Origin: Actinobaculum sp. oral taxon 183 str. F0552
GTDB taxonomy: Bacteria; Actinomycetota; Actinomycetes; Actinomycetales; Actinomycetaceae
Assembly (NCBI RefSeq): GCF_000466165.1
Contig: NZ_KE951414.1
Coordinates: 1-45,310 of the forward strand
Length of the DNA stretch: 45,310 nucleotides
Reading direction: 5' to 3'
The notes below the pieces were generated by a model. The model was given only the letters and a program-made list of their open reading frames with translations, had not been told where the DNA came from and searched no databases. The translations under genes and the position numbers were made by a program. Shown one piece after another: positions 25,871 to 34,934 of this stretch; positions within the stretch are counted from its first letter, which is position 1, and every line of letters starts with the position of its first letter.

Positions 25871-26905
25871 ATGGCTGTCGACGATCGAAGTGACGATGCC
25901 GGCGAGGTCCCCGCCTACCATCCGGGCGGGAAGGTGCCTCAGGAGGACAGGCGTTTCACTCCGGGCTATGCGCAGCAGGTCGCCGCCGAGCAGGCGGCGA
26001 AGAGACGAGAGTTCGAGAAGAAGATCGAAGCGATGCGGAACCGGGCGGCGGACGCGCAGGGCGAATCCTCACCCGAGGCCCGTCGACCGGACGCTCCGGC
26101 CTCCGGAGGAGCCGCCTCCGCCGAACCCGACGGCCAGGTCCTCCGCTCCGCGCCGCGGAATGCCCCGCTACCGCGGGATTCCGCCCCGTCGCCGGCGAAT
26201 CCCCTGCCCCGGGGAGGAGACTCCCCGCGCCCTCCGTCCGCCGGCCGGAGCGGGGCGAGTCCCCGGGCTCAGGCGGGAGCGGTGCAAGCGGCTCGCTGGA
26301 GCCCGGAGAGAATCGCGGCCGCCTTGGTGTGGCTGCTGGCCCTCGCCGTCGTCATCGCGATCGTGGTTCTCGAAACCATCCCGTCCGGTTCCGCCCACAA
26401 CGCAGAGGGAGGGTCGACGAGCTCGACGGGGGCGACGAGCCCGTCATCGCCCACAATGACCTACAGCCCTGTAAACTGGCCAACCAAGGTTCCCTCCCCT
26501 TCCCCGGCTCCGGGAGCGGATGGCGTTACTAAAGTGAACGATTTAGATGTTACCTACCTCGGAGTCAACCTGGATGCCACTTCCCAAGTGGCTCCCTATG
26601 GCAACGTCCCCGACTACGGAAAGAAAGTCGTAGGCATCAAATTACGAGTAAAAAACAGCAAAGATTCATCGATTACCATGATTGGTTATCGGGACGGATT
26701 TCATGTCGTCTTACATCTCAATGTAGGGTCTGAAAGAAGTCGTTCCCGGGACAAAGGCCCGGATGCTCTATGGGACGGAAGTTCACTGCCTTCCGGCCAG
26801 ACTAAAGAGGGATGGGTCTATGTGGAAGTTCCTCAAGAGTATAAAGGCGGATATCTGTCTTATGAAACGATGGATGATATTGATACGAGTATATTGGTTC
26901 AGTGA
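25871..26905 (+). CDS. Membrane-anchored DUF4352-like protein, paralogue 1
   Basis: 344 aa, with GGGGGAGAAG before the ATG. Residues 33-63 form a charged, possibly coiled helix (QQVAAEQAAKRREFEKKIEAM). A Pro/Ser-rich disordered part follows, then one TM helix (147-170). A Ser/Thr/Pro linker leads to an extracellular beta-rich domain (217-344) with the family pattern LDVTYLGVNLDAT, KVVGIKLRVKN, LPSGQTKEGWVYVEVP and GGYLSYE. The segment YSPxxWPTxxPxPSPAPGxDGVTK is shared with paralogue 2. DNA of the last third is clearly AT-richer than the first two thirds. First of four tandem relatives; function unknown. Confidence 0.7.
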   Translation: MAVDDRSDDAGEVPAYHPGGKVPQEDRRFTPGYAQQVAAEQAAKRREFEKKIEAMRNRAADAQGESSPEARRPDAPASGGAASAEPDGQVLRSAPRNAPLPRDSAPSPANPLPRGGDSPRPPSAGRSGASPRAQAGAVQAARWSPERIAAALVWLLALAVVIAIVVLETIPSGSAHNAEGGSTSSTGATSPSSPTMTYSPVNWPTKVPSPSPAPGADGVTKVNDLDVTYLGVNLDATSQVAPYGNVPDYGKKVVGIKLRVKNSKDSSITMIGYRDGFHVVLHLNVGSERSRSRDKGPDALWDGSSLPSGQTKEGWVYVEVPQEYKGGYLSYETMDDIDTSILVQ

Positions 26906-26932
26906 GATTGAGTTCAGATTGCCGAGGTATTT

Positions 26933-27673
26933 ATGAATGAGAAGCGAATTAAGCAATCCCCATGGGCGATTGTGTCCGGCATTGCCGTTCTATTGGTTGC
27001 AATCATCATTCTCGTATTGGTTATCAAAGATCGCGGAAGAAGTGCCGCCGCAGAAGGCTCCGGTTCGTCTTCCACTGCTGTGAGCAGCGGTGCGTCCACT
27101 CGGTCCACTCATGGCTGGACGGGAACCTACAAGCCGGCGCCGGCCCCCTCCGTTCTCCCCACACTGGTTAAGAGCGTTCCGCAGCACGCCCTCCCGGGAT
27201 GTGAGAATCAGCCGACTTACACTCCGTATTCGCCTGCCGATTGGCCGACGGTCCTCCCTCCGTCCCCGGCTCCCGGCAATGACGGCGTCACGAAAGCCGG
27301 GAAGCTCGCCATCACTTATCTGGAGTTCAATTCCGATGCGACGGCTATCGTTCAGAAGACGGGGATCAACCCCTATCCGGGTGAGAAATTCGTGGGTGTG
27401 AAGCTACGCGTAGCCAACACCAGTTGTCAAGAGTCTTTGCATATTCTATTTGACGTCCGGTTATCCATCGGACAGGTTAAAGCGCTTCGAGCAGTATATA
27501 ACCCTAAGAATATTCCTGGTTCCTTCGATGATGGAACACGAATGCGATCGGGCGAAACGCGTGAGGGATGGTTTTATCTACGCGTTCCGAATAGTTTCAA
27601 AGGCGGTTGGCTTGAATATTCGGCGCTGGACGGACCGCAGTTCGAAGTGAAAACCGGAATATTGGTGAAGTAG
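26933..27673 (+). CDS. Membrane-anchored DUF4352-like protein, paralogue 2
   Basis: 246 aa, starting 27 bases after paralogue 1, with GAGG 8 bases before the ATG. Only ten residues precede the TM helix (11-31, WAIVSGIAVLLVAIIILVLVI), so the long cytoplasmic region of paralogue 1 is missing. A Ser-rich linker follows with a single Cys at 90. The domain (118-246) reads LAITYLEFNSDAT, FVGVKLRVANTS, MRSGETREGWFYLRVP and GGWLEYS. It is closest to paralogue 1 in the linker and domain, but has a quite different N-terminus, which suggests duplication followed by N-terminal exchange or loss. Both ends are AT-rich. Confidence 0.7.
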   Translation: MNEKRIKQSPWAIVSGIAVLLVAIIILVLVIKDRGRSAAAEGSGSSSTAVSSGASTRSTHGWTGTYKPAPAPSVLPTLVKSVPQHALPGCENQPTYTPYSPADWPTVLPPSPAPGNDGVTKAGKLAITYLEFNSDATAIVQKTGINPYPGEKFVGVKLRVANTSCQESLHILFDVRLSIGQVKALRAVYNPKNIPGSFDDGTRMRSGETREGWFYLRVPNSFKGGWLEYSALDGPQFEVKTGILVK

Positions 27674-27684
27674 CGCAGAGTTAA

Positions 27685-27720
27685 CCGTCTGCTGACGTGA
27701 GAAGGCCGTCTGCCGACATG
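27685..27720 (+). repeat. Tandem 15-base repeat before paralogue 3
   Basis: CCGTCTGCTGACGTG (27685-27699) and CCGTCTGCCGACATG (27706-27720) match at 13 of 15 bases and start 21 bases apart, two helical turns. This could be a paired regulator site or a remnant of duplication. Confidence 0.35.
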
Positions 27721-27749
27721 GAAAAGGAATGGGAAAGGAACATGCGAGC

Positions 27750-28664
27750 ATGAGCGCGAATGGAAACGGTTACCCGCCCGCCTGGCAAGGGGGCTTCGAC
27801 GGAGAACCCGGGCAATGGAGTGCGGATCGGAACCCTCAGCAACCGGAAGAGTTGCCTCAGCAGGGCGGAAGCCCCTTCGATGGAGCGCCGGGCGTACCCG
27901 GCCCGTGGGGCGGACAACAGCCCTACGAGGGCATGCGGGGAATGCCGGGACATCCGGCGGAAACCCCGTACGGCTATGCTCCGAATCCGTTCCAACCCGA
28001 ACGGTCGCGAAGGAGAGGCCGCGCGTGGGCGTGGGCGGTCGCCGCCCTCGTGGCGGTCGGCGCCGTCGTCGGGATCCTCTTCGCCACGGGAGTCTTCGGC
28101 AAGAAGGGAGATGAGGCGAATGAGCCGACGGCCGAGCCGAGCACCTCGGTGACCTCGCCGAAGAGGGAGACGCCGACTGAGCCGACGTCCAGGCCCAGCA
28201 CGCCCTCGACGACTGAGTCCACCCCCTCTCCGGACCGGCCGTCGCTGCCGACCGAGCCGACGACGGTGACCGCCGGTCAGCCGGTTCAGGTCGGAGATTT
28301 CCAGATGACCTTCCTCGAATTCAACCCGAATGCCACCTCTGCTCTGGCCGCGCGCGGCCTCACCCCGCAGTCGGGAAGCAAATTCGTGGGCGTGAAGCTG
28401 AAGGCCACCAATACGTCCGCCAAGGAGGAAAGGCCTGGGAAGGTGGGGTTGATGATCGAAGGCGTCTACATGGAGACGTTGGGCTACCACGAATCCGATG
28501 GCATGCGCAGCGTGAGCAGCCTGCAGCCTGGCCAGAGCGTGGAAGCATGGCAATACATCCAAATACCGGAAAGCATGCAGCCGACGAGTTATACATACAA
28601 TTACTACTCGACGGATTATAATATTTATAAATCAGCTAAAAACATTACCGTCAGAATTTCCTGA
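27750..28664 (+). CDS. Membrane-anchored DUF4352-like protein, paralogue 3
   Basis: 304 aa from the ATG at 27750 (AAAGGAA about 9 bases upstream); an ATG at 27729 would add seven residues. The N-terminal 90 residues are a Gly/Pro/Gln-rich cytoplasmic tail (NGNGYPPAWQGG, PWGGQQPYEG), then basic RSRRRGR and a TM helix (92-113). A Thr/Pro/Ser linker leads to the domain (178-304): FQMTFLEFNPNAT, FVGVKLKATNTS, LQPGQSVEAWQYIQIP. The final 25 codons are AT-rich (YNYYSTDYNIYKSAKN). Same layout as the other three paralogues. Confidence 0.7.
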   Translation: MSANGNGYPPAWQGGFDGEPGQWSADRNPQQPEELPQQGGSPFDGAPGVPGPWGGQQPYEGMRGMPGHPAETPYGYAPNPFQPERSRRRGRAWAWAVAALVAVGAVVGILFATGVFGKKGDEANEPTAEPSTSVTSPKRETPTEPTSRPSTPSTTESTPSPDRPSLPTEPTTVTAGQPVQVGDFQMTFLEFNPNATSALAARGLTPQSGSKFVGVKLKATNTSAKEERPGKVGLMIEGVYMETLGYHESDGMRSVSSLQPGQSVEAWQYIQIPESMQPTSYTYNYYSTDYNIYKSAKNITVRIS

Positions 28665-28765
28665 TATGCGGATCGCTGAAGAAAACACTGTCATTTAAGC
28701 GCGATCAAATGGCGCTGTCACAGTGACCGAATGGCGTTTCGTCGATGGTTAGAGAGGATCGTTCG

Positions 28766-30013
28766 ATGAGCGGGAAGACGAATTCTCCCGGTGGCAAACC
28801 GAGTCGGGCAGGGGAAGTCGGCCAGGCGGGCAAAGCGTCCGCGGCAGGCAGGCCCGGGGGCGGGGATGCCGGGCCCGAACATGGCGGGCTGGAAGCGTCC
28901 GCGGCAGGCGGATTGAAGGACGCCGCGCGGGAGGGGGACTCTCCGGCGCGGGCCAGGACGAACCCCGGCATCCAGAACGAAGGCCGAGACTCCCCGGCGC
29001 GCAGGGCCGCGGCGTGGGCGGGGAAGGCGCTGCGGCGGGCGAGGCGAGCGGCATCCGCTCCGGTTGCCTGGGCGAAGGCCGCCGGAGCCTTCGTGCTAGC
29101 CTTGGGCCTGCTGGCAGCCGCGAGGATCCTGCCTCCCGACGATCACGCCGAACTCCACGAGAGGATCCCCGTCGTCAAGCCCGTCGGGGCCGGCACCCCC
29201 GTTCGCGTCGGCGGCTTCAAAGTGACCTACATGAAGTTCAGTCCGGACGCCACAGTGGATCTCGACGGGCAAACGGCGGCGCCCGAACCCGGATACAGGG
29301 ATTTCGCCGTCAAGCTCAAGTTGACCAACGTTTCGAAGAAGCTCTTGTCAACAGCCGATCTGACGATCGACGTCGGACCGACGAAAACGTGGCGCGGCAG
29401 CGCGCACGTCAAGGATTCGCTCTATAGAACGCTCCGCCCCGTGGAGACCGCCGAGGTGTGGAAGACCGTAACCCTTCCCAAGGACGTGGTTCCGCTGGAA
29501 TTCACCTATCGGTACGAGGACAGGGGCGACCCGGACAAGTCCCGAGTGGTCGTGATCGACCAGAAGGCCGATCGTTTCCACCCGAAGGCGCCGGTGAACT
29601 TCTCCACGCCCCGAGTGGTCGCAGCGGGAACTCCGGCCGACTTGGAGAAATTCACCATCACGTGTTCCGAACGCCCGATAGAAACCGGCTCTATAAAACA
29701 ATTCACAATTCCACCAGAGTACTATAAAGAGGTATTCCTCTTACTCACGGTGGAAAACACGGCGGAATACCCTCATGATATGTGGAAATACCTCACTGTG
29801 GAAACTCTCGATCATAAAAATGATGGCTGGGTAATCGACGAAGGTCTAGAATCCAACCCACTCGAACCGGGACAAAGAAAAATGATCAAGGTACGATTGT
29901 GGATACCCAGAAATGCGAAACTGCAGGAGTTCACATATAAATTCCATGGGGGTAAAACGGGAAGCAAATGGGAGCATGGACTGAATACGAATGTGATCGT
30001 CAAAGCCCCATAA
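28766..30013 (+). CDS. Membrane-anchored protein with two DUF4352-like domains, paralogue 4
   Basis: 415 aa from the ATG at 28766 (GAGAGGA upstream); an ATG at 28745 would add seven residues. An Ala/Gly-rich cytoplasmic tail of about 95 residues and a TM helix (100-121) precede two extracellular domains. Domain 1 (145-265) reads VRVGGFKVTYMKFSPDAT, FAVKLKLTNVSKK, LRPVETAEVWKTVTLP. Domain 2 (about 280-415) is more diverged: EVFLLLTVENTAE, LEPGQRKMIKVRLWIP. GC content falls sharply at about 29690, inside domain 2. A palindrome GTCAC-A-GTGAC at 28717-28727 lies just upstream. Last of the array. Confidence 0.7.
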   Translation: MSGKTNSPGGKPSRAGEVGQAGKASAAGRPGGGDAGPEHGGLEASAAGGLKDAAREGDSPARARTNPGIQNEGRDSPARRAAAWAGKALRRARRAASAPVAWAKAAGAFVLALGLLAAARILPPDDHAELHERIPVVKPVGAGTPVRVGGFKVTYMKFSPDATVDLDGQTAAPEPGYRDFAVKLKLTNVSKKLLSTADLTIDVGPTKTWRGSAHVKDSLYRTLRPVETAEVWKTVTLPKDVVPLEFTYRYEDRGDPDKSRVVVIDQKADRFHPKAPVNFSTPRVVAAGTPADLEKFTITCSERPIETGSIKQFTIPPEYYKEVFLLLTVENTAEYPHDMWKYLTVETLDHKNDGWVIDEGLESNPLEPGQRKMIKVRLWIPRNAKLQEFTYKFHGGKTGSKWEHGLNTNVIVKAP

Positions 30014-30299
30014 TCATTACTTCATGATCGTTCCTCCACTGGGACCGCCACCGCTGCGAGCCCGCCGCATCCGGTGGAGCCCGGCCTGAGCCGGCCGGCT
30101 GCAGGCTCCGCCGACGATCGGACGTGGCTCGTCTGCGGTAGGACTTGGCCCCGTCGGCGACCGGAGCGGGTGGGGCCTCACCGGGCCGCGACCGGTTAGG
30201 AGACGCCGGGCAGCGGCAGGTCAGACGAGGTCGGGCTGGCAGGCTAGGCGAGGTTGAGCCCCTGGAGGACTCATGGCTGGTCGGGAACTCCGTGGCCGG

Positions 30300-33200
30300 T
30301 CAGGGGATCGTCGACAGGAGCTTGTCGATCCGCTTGACCGACACCTTCCCGTCGGTTCCGAGCTGCTGGGCGAAAAGCGACACCCGGAGCTCTTCGACCA
30401 TCCACCGGGCCTCCTCGAGCGTCGCAGCGGTGCGTGAGTCCCATGGGCGGGTGGAAGCCTCCTCCCGGGCGGACTCCAGCCGTTCTGCCACCTCGGCCAC
30501 CTGCCAGGCGCGGGAGTCGTCCGCCGCAGGATTCGCCGGAGCCTTCTCGATCCGCAGGAGGGCCGCGCGCAGATAGCGGACGAGATGCGGGAGCCGGGCG
30601 GCGGGCGTCGCGCTGACGAATCCCGGCGGGACGAGGGCGGAGAGCTGATCGCGGACGTCCGTGACGGTCCCGATCAGGGCCGCGGACGCGCTCGAGAGCG
30701 CCTCGACGACGTCGGCGCGACGCGAGCAGATCTCCGCGACGGTCATGGAAAGCCTGTACACCTCGTCCTCTTGCCGGGGCTTGGCCCAGGAACGCAAGTC
30801 CTCCCACTCGCGGCGGCTGCGGATCTCGCCGAGCGTCGTGTCGTGGGCGGCGGCCCAGCGGTCGGCGAGGGCCCGCGCCGACGCCAACTGGAGATCGGCG
30901 ACCAGCGCGGATGTGTCCGAATAGGGGCCGCCCGCCAAGGCGAGCGCCTGGTCCCCGGCCCAACGGGTCGTGATCCGAGCCTCCGGCAAGGCGATGGACC
31001 GGGCGAGGAGGGCGGCGATGCCTCGCGCGTTCTCGTGCGCCTGCTGGCCGGGATCCGCCAGGACGTCGAGTCTGACCCGTCCGCCGTCGGCCACGATCGC
31101 GGGGTAGGCCCGTACCGTCATCCCGTGCGGGCCGGGCGTCTCGATCGACCCGGGGACGGCCCCGCCGGGGAAGTCCGGCCAGTCGGTGAGATCGCCGCCG
31201 AAGGCGCCGCCGGCGGGGGAGGATGGCGAAGAGGAGGCGGGGGAAGACTGGGCGGAGGAGACGCGCGGAGCCTGCGGGGACGCCTGAGGAGCCTGCGGGG
31301 AGGATCGCGGGCCCGGCGGATTCGAGGACTGCGGCGCCGAGGAGCCGGGCGCGCGGGAAACTGGGAAGCCGGCGGAGCGGGGATCGGCGGCTGCGCCGGC
31401 CAGCGCCGCCCGGGCTGCGGCACGGTCGAAAGCCTGCGCGACGGCCCCCTTGACCACCTCGCCGACGGCCGAGCGGGACTGCGGCGCCAGGCTGATCTGG
31501 AGGCGCTCCAGGCTCGTCGACTCGTCGAGGACGGCCCCGCGCTCGGAACGGACCCGGAAGAGGACCTGCAGGTGGGGCGGGAGCTCGGTCTGGGCCCAGG
31601 CGTCGTCGTCGATCCGGAACCCGCGAAGGCGCAGGACGCCGTCGGTGAAGGCATCGCGGAAACCGCGTGCTCCCCCGCTCGGCGCGGAACCCCCGCCCTG
31701 ACCGCCGGGCGCGGGCGCTTCGGCGTCCAGGATCGGCAGCAGCTCGCGGGCGACGTCGGGGGCGGGCACCAGCTGGCGGCGGATACGCTTGGGCAGGGCT
31801 CGGATCGTGCCGGTGACGAGATCCTCGCGCATCCCCGGGACCAGCCAGTCGAAGCCCTCCGGGCTCACTCGCGGCAGCACGGTGACCGGGATCGTCACGG
31901 TGATGCCGTCGGCGTGGGAGCCGGGTGCGAAGGAGTACTCGACGGGGAAGCGGAGGTCGCCTTGGACCCACTCGGAGGGATAGTCCCCTTCGGTCGCCTC
32001 CGCTTCGCCCAGGAGGAGCTCCCGCGTGAAGTCGAGGAGGCGGGGGGACTCCCGCCTCGCCTTCTTCCACCACGAGTCGAAATGGCGGCCGGAGACGACG
32101 TCGGCCGGGATCCGCTCCTCGTAGAAGGCCTCCAGAGCCTCTGGTCCGGCCACGAGCCCCCGCCGGCGCAGCTTCTCCTCGAGCTTCTCCGCGTCCCGGA
32201 GCGCCTCCGCATTGTCGCGCAGGAAGGCGTGGTGGGCGCGCCACTGACCTTCGACGAGGCCGTGGCGGATGAACATCTCCCGCGCGAGCTCGCGGGCCGA
32301 GTCCGTGCCGAGGGAGGACAGCGGCTTCGGGCGGTCGGCGACGAGCGTGACCCCGTACAGCGTCACTTTCTCCTTGCACATCGCCGCGCCGCTGCGCGAA
32401 CTCCAGTAGGGCTCGGAATATGTGCGCTTGACCAGGTGCCCGGCCAGAGGCTCGATCCATCCCGGTTCGATCGCCGCGACCGTCCGCGCGAAGAGACGCG
32501 AGGTCTCCACCAGTTCGGCCGCCATCACCCAGGCGGGATTGCGCCGGTGGAGGCCCGAGCCCGGCCAGATGACGAAATGCGAACCGCGGGCCCCGCCGTA
32601 GTCGCGCGTGCGTTCATTCCAGGCGCCGACGTTGGACAGCAGGCCGACGAGCATCGAGCGGTGGACCGCCCCGGCCTCCGGCGTGTCGGCGCTGCGGCCG
32701 AGCTCGCGGCATGCGGCGGCCACGGCGCCGGAACCGGGCGCAGCCCCGAGCGCCGCGGCATCGGACTGGGCCCGGATCTGACCGCGGGACGGCAGGGCGA
32801 TGGGGCGCAGGTCGAGCCCCAGGGGCTTGGCCAGCTGGCGGAGCTGGGCGGCGACGTCGGTCCACTCCCGGTAGCGCAGATAGTTGAGGAACTCGCCGCG
32901 GCACATGCGGCGGAACGCCGAGCCCGACAGCTCCCGCTGCTGGGTGTGGAGATAGCGCCACAAGGTGAGATAGGCCAGGAAGTCGGAGCTGCGAGCCGTG
33001 AAACGCGCATGGAGCTGGTCCGCCTGGGGGCGCTTCTCGGCCGGGCGCTCGCGGACGTCCTGGACGGAGAGCGCGGCGACCAGGACGAGCACCTCGGAGG
33101 CGCAGCCGTTGCCTTGCGCCTCCAGGAGCATGCGACCCAGGCGCGGGTCGATGGGCAGGCGAGCCAGTTGGCGGCCGACGCGCGTCAGACGCGTCTCCTC

Positions 33201-34751
33201 GCCCCCGCGGGCCGGCCGCGTTTCGATGGCCCCGATCTCGGCCAGGAGCTGCGTGCCCGCGCGCACCGCCCGAGCGTCGGGCGGGTCGATGAAGGGGAAG
33301 GCCTCGACGTCGCCGAGGCCCAGGGAGAGCATGCGGAGTATCACCGAGGCCAGCGAGGTCCGCTGGATCTCCGGCTGAGTGAATTCGTCGCGTGCGGCGA
33401 AGTCGGCCTGCGAGTACAGGCGGATGCAGACGCCGTCGGCGACGCGCCCGCACCGGCCCGCGCGTTGGTCGGCGCTGGCCCGGGAGATCGGCTCGATGGG
33501 CAGACGCTGAACCTTCGTCTTGTTGGAGTAGCGCGATATGCGGGCGGCCCCCGGGTCGACGACGTAGCGGATGCCGGGGACCGTGAGGGAGGTCTCGGCG
33601 ATGTTCGTCGCCAGGACGATGCGCCTGTGGGCGTGCGGCGCGAAGATCCGGTGCTGCTCGGCCGCCGAGAGCCGCGCGTAGAGCGGCAGCACCTCGACCG
33701 CTCCCGGCACCGAGGAGCGCCCGCCGCCTTCGACGCGCTTGGCTCCTAGCTCGTCGTCGAAGGCCGCTTCGGTGTCGCGGATCTCACCCTCTCCGGAGAG
33801 GAAGACGAGGATGTCACCAGGGCCTTCCTCCATGAGCTCCCGGCACGCTTCGACGACGCCCGTCACCTGGTCGACGGCCCGCCCGCCGGTCGCTGCGACG
33901 CGTGAGGCGGACGGGCCGGAGGCCGCGGCGAGAGCGGCTGTCGCAGCGGAAGCGCGACCCGGGGGCTCGGCGGCGTCCGCCCCGTCGGCACCGTCTTCGA
34001 CCACCAGCGGCCGATACCTGATCTCGACCGGATACGTGCGCCCCGAGACTTCGACGACGGGCGCATCGAAGTGCTCGGCGAACCGCTGGGTGTCGATGGT
34101 CGCCGAGGTGATGACGAGCTTGAGGTCGGGCCGCCGCGGCAGCAGCCGAGCCAGGTATCCGAGCAGGAAGTCGATGTTGAGGGAGCGTTCGTGCGCCTCG
34201 TCGATGATGATCGTGTCGTAGCGCGTGAGGTCCGGGTCGGATTGGATCTCGGCCAGGAGGATGCCGTCGGTCATGAGCTTGACGAGGGTGCCGGGCGAGG
34301 CTTCCTCGGTGAAGCGCACCTGGTATCCGACGATCCCGCCCAGCTCGACGCCGAGCTCGTGGCACAGGCGCTCGGCGACCGCGCGGGCGGCCAGGCGGCG
34401 CGGCTGGGTGTGCCCGATCATGCCGGCCACTCCGCGGCCCAGTTCCAGGCAGATCTTCGGCAGCTGCGTGGTCTTGCCCGAACCCGTCTCCCCCGCGACG
34501 ACGACGACCTGGTTGTCGCGTATGGCCGCCGCGATGTCCTCCCGTCGCGCCGAGACGGGAAGGTCGGGGTAGTCGATGGCGGGCACGGATGCGCGCCGTG
34601 CCGCTTGGTCGCCGAGCGAAGCGGCGGATCCGTGCCCGTGGGCGGATCCCGCGGAGGCGGCCGACGACCTGGCCCTGGCGGGCCGGCGGCCGCCTCCGCG
34701 ACCGCGTCGACCGCGCCGGCTGCGGCCGTGGGGGCTGGATTCCTCGGACAT
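30300..34751 (-). CDS. hrpA: ATP-dependent RNA helicase HrpA (DEAH box)
   Basis: 1483 aa from the ATG at 34751 (GGGAG upstream), leftward. HrpA is a 3'-5' DEAH/RHA helicase that resolves stalled or collided ribosomes. Walker A GETGSGKTT (87-95), DEAH at 184-187 and the motif VI segment QRAGRCGR are present. The protein then follows the HrpA order: helicase-associated domain, OB-like fold and a long C-terminal DUF3418 region. A basic, Gly/Arg-rich tail of about 55 residues leads the protein. Two low-complexity inserts stand out: Ala-rich after the second RecA strand (near 33900-34000) and Ser/Pro-rich near 31200-31400. These make it longer than the usual 1300 aa. Confidence 0.95.
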   Translation of the reverse strand: MSEESSPHGRSRRGRRGRGGGRRPARARSSAASAGSAHGHGSAASLGDQAARRASVPAIDYPDLPVSARREDIAAAIRDNQVVVVAGETGSGKTTQLPKICLELGRGVAGMIGHTQPRRLAARAVAERLCHELGVELGGIVGYQVRFTEEASPGTLVKLMTDGILLAEIQSDPDLTRYDTIIIDEAHERSLNIDFLLGYLARLLPRRPDLKLVITSATIDTQRFAEHFDAPVVEVSGRTYPVEIRYRPLVVEDGADGADAAEPPGRASAATAALAAASGPSASRVAATGGRAVDQVTGVVEACRELMEEGPGDILVFLSGEGEIRDTEAAFDDELGAKRVEGGGRSSVPGAVEVLPLYARLSAAEQHRIFAPHAHRRIVLATNIAETSLTVPGIRYVVDPGAARISRYSNKTKVQRLPIEPISRASADQRAGRCGRVADGVCIRLYSQADFAARDEFTQPEIQRTSLASVILRMLSLGLGDVEAFPFIDPPDARAVRAGTQLLAEIGAIETRPARGGEETRLTRVGRQLARLPIDPRLGRMLLEAQGNGCASEVLVLVAALSVQDVRERPAEKRPQADQLHARFTARSSDFLAYLTLWRYLHTQQRELSGSAFRRMCRGEFLNYLRYREWTDVAAQLRQLAKPLGLDLRPIALPSRGQIRAQSDAAALGAAPGSGAVAAACRELGRSADTPEAGAVHRSMLVGLLSNVGAWNERTRDYGGARGSHFVIWPGSGLHRRNPAWVMAAELVETSRLFARTVAAIEPGWIEPLAGHLVKRTYSEPYWSSRSGAAMCKEKVTLYGVTLVADRPKPLSSLGTDSARELAREMFIRHGLVEGQWRAHHAFLRDNAEALRDAEKLEEKLRRRGLVAGPEALEAFYEERIPADVVSGRHFDSWWKKARRESPRLLDFTRELLLGEAEATEGDYPSEWVQGDLRFPVEYSFAPGSHADGITVTIPVTVLPRVSPEGFDWLVPGMREDLVTGTIRALPKRIRRQLVPAPDVARELLPILDAEAPAPGGQGGGSAPSGGARGFRDAFTDGVLRLRGFRIDDDAWAQTELPPHLQVLFRVRSERGAVLDESTSLERLQISLAPQSRSAVGEVVKGAVAQAFDRAAARAALAGAAADPRSAGFPVSRAPGSSAPQSSNPPGPRSSPQAPQASPQAPRVSSAQSSPASSSPSSPAGGAFGGDLTDWPDFPGGAVPGSIETPGPHGMTVRAYPAIVADGGRVRLDVLADPGQQAHENARGIAALLARSIALPEARITTRWAGDQALALAGGPYSDTSALVADLQLASARALADRWAAAHDTTLGEIRSRREWEDLRSWAKPRQEDEVYRLSMTVAEICSRRADVVEALSSASAALIGTVTDVRDQLSALVPPGFVSATPAARLPHLVRYLRAALLRIEKAPANPAADDSRAWQVAEVAERLESAREEASTRPWDSRTAATLEEARWMVEELRVSLFAQQLGTDGKVSVKRIDKLLSTIP

Positions 34752-34934
34752 CGACTCCCATTGTCCCACGCCGGCGGTTTCACTCGCAGGCCCCGACCGG
34801 CCGGATCGCAGGGCGGGCGGGGGGCGAGGCCGCGTACCTCGCGGCGTCGCCCCGTCTGGGCCGCAGAGAGATGAGCGTCGCGCCGTCGACGATCGCCTGC
34901 ATTGGCGCCCGCGCGGCCTTCCATCCCCTCCGGG

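Noticed and set aside
30585-33749. Forward 1054-aa open frame inside hrpA
   Set aside because: Antisense shadow; hrpA on the other strand has all helicase motifs.
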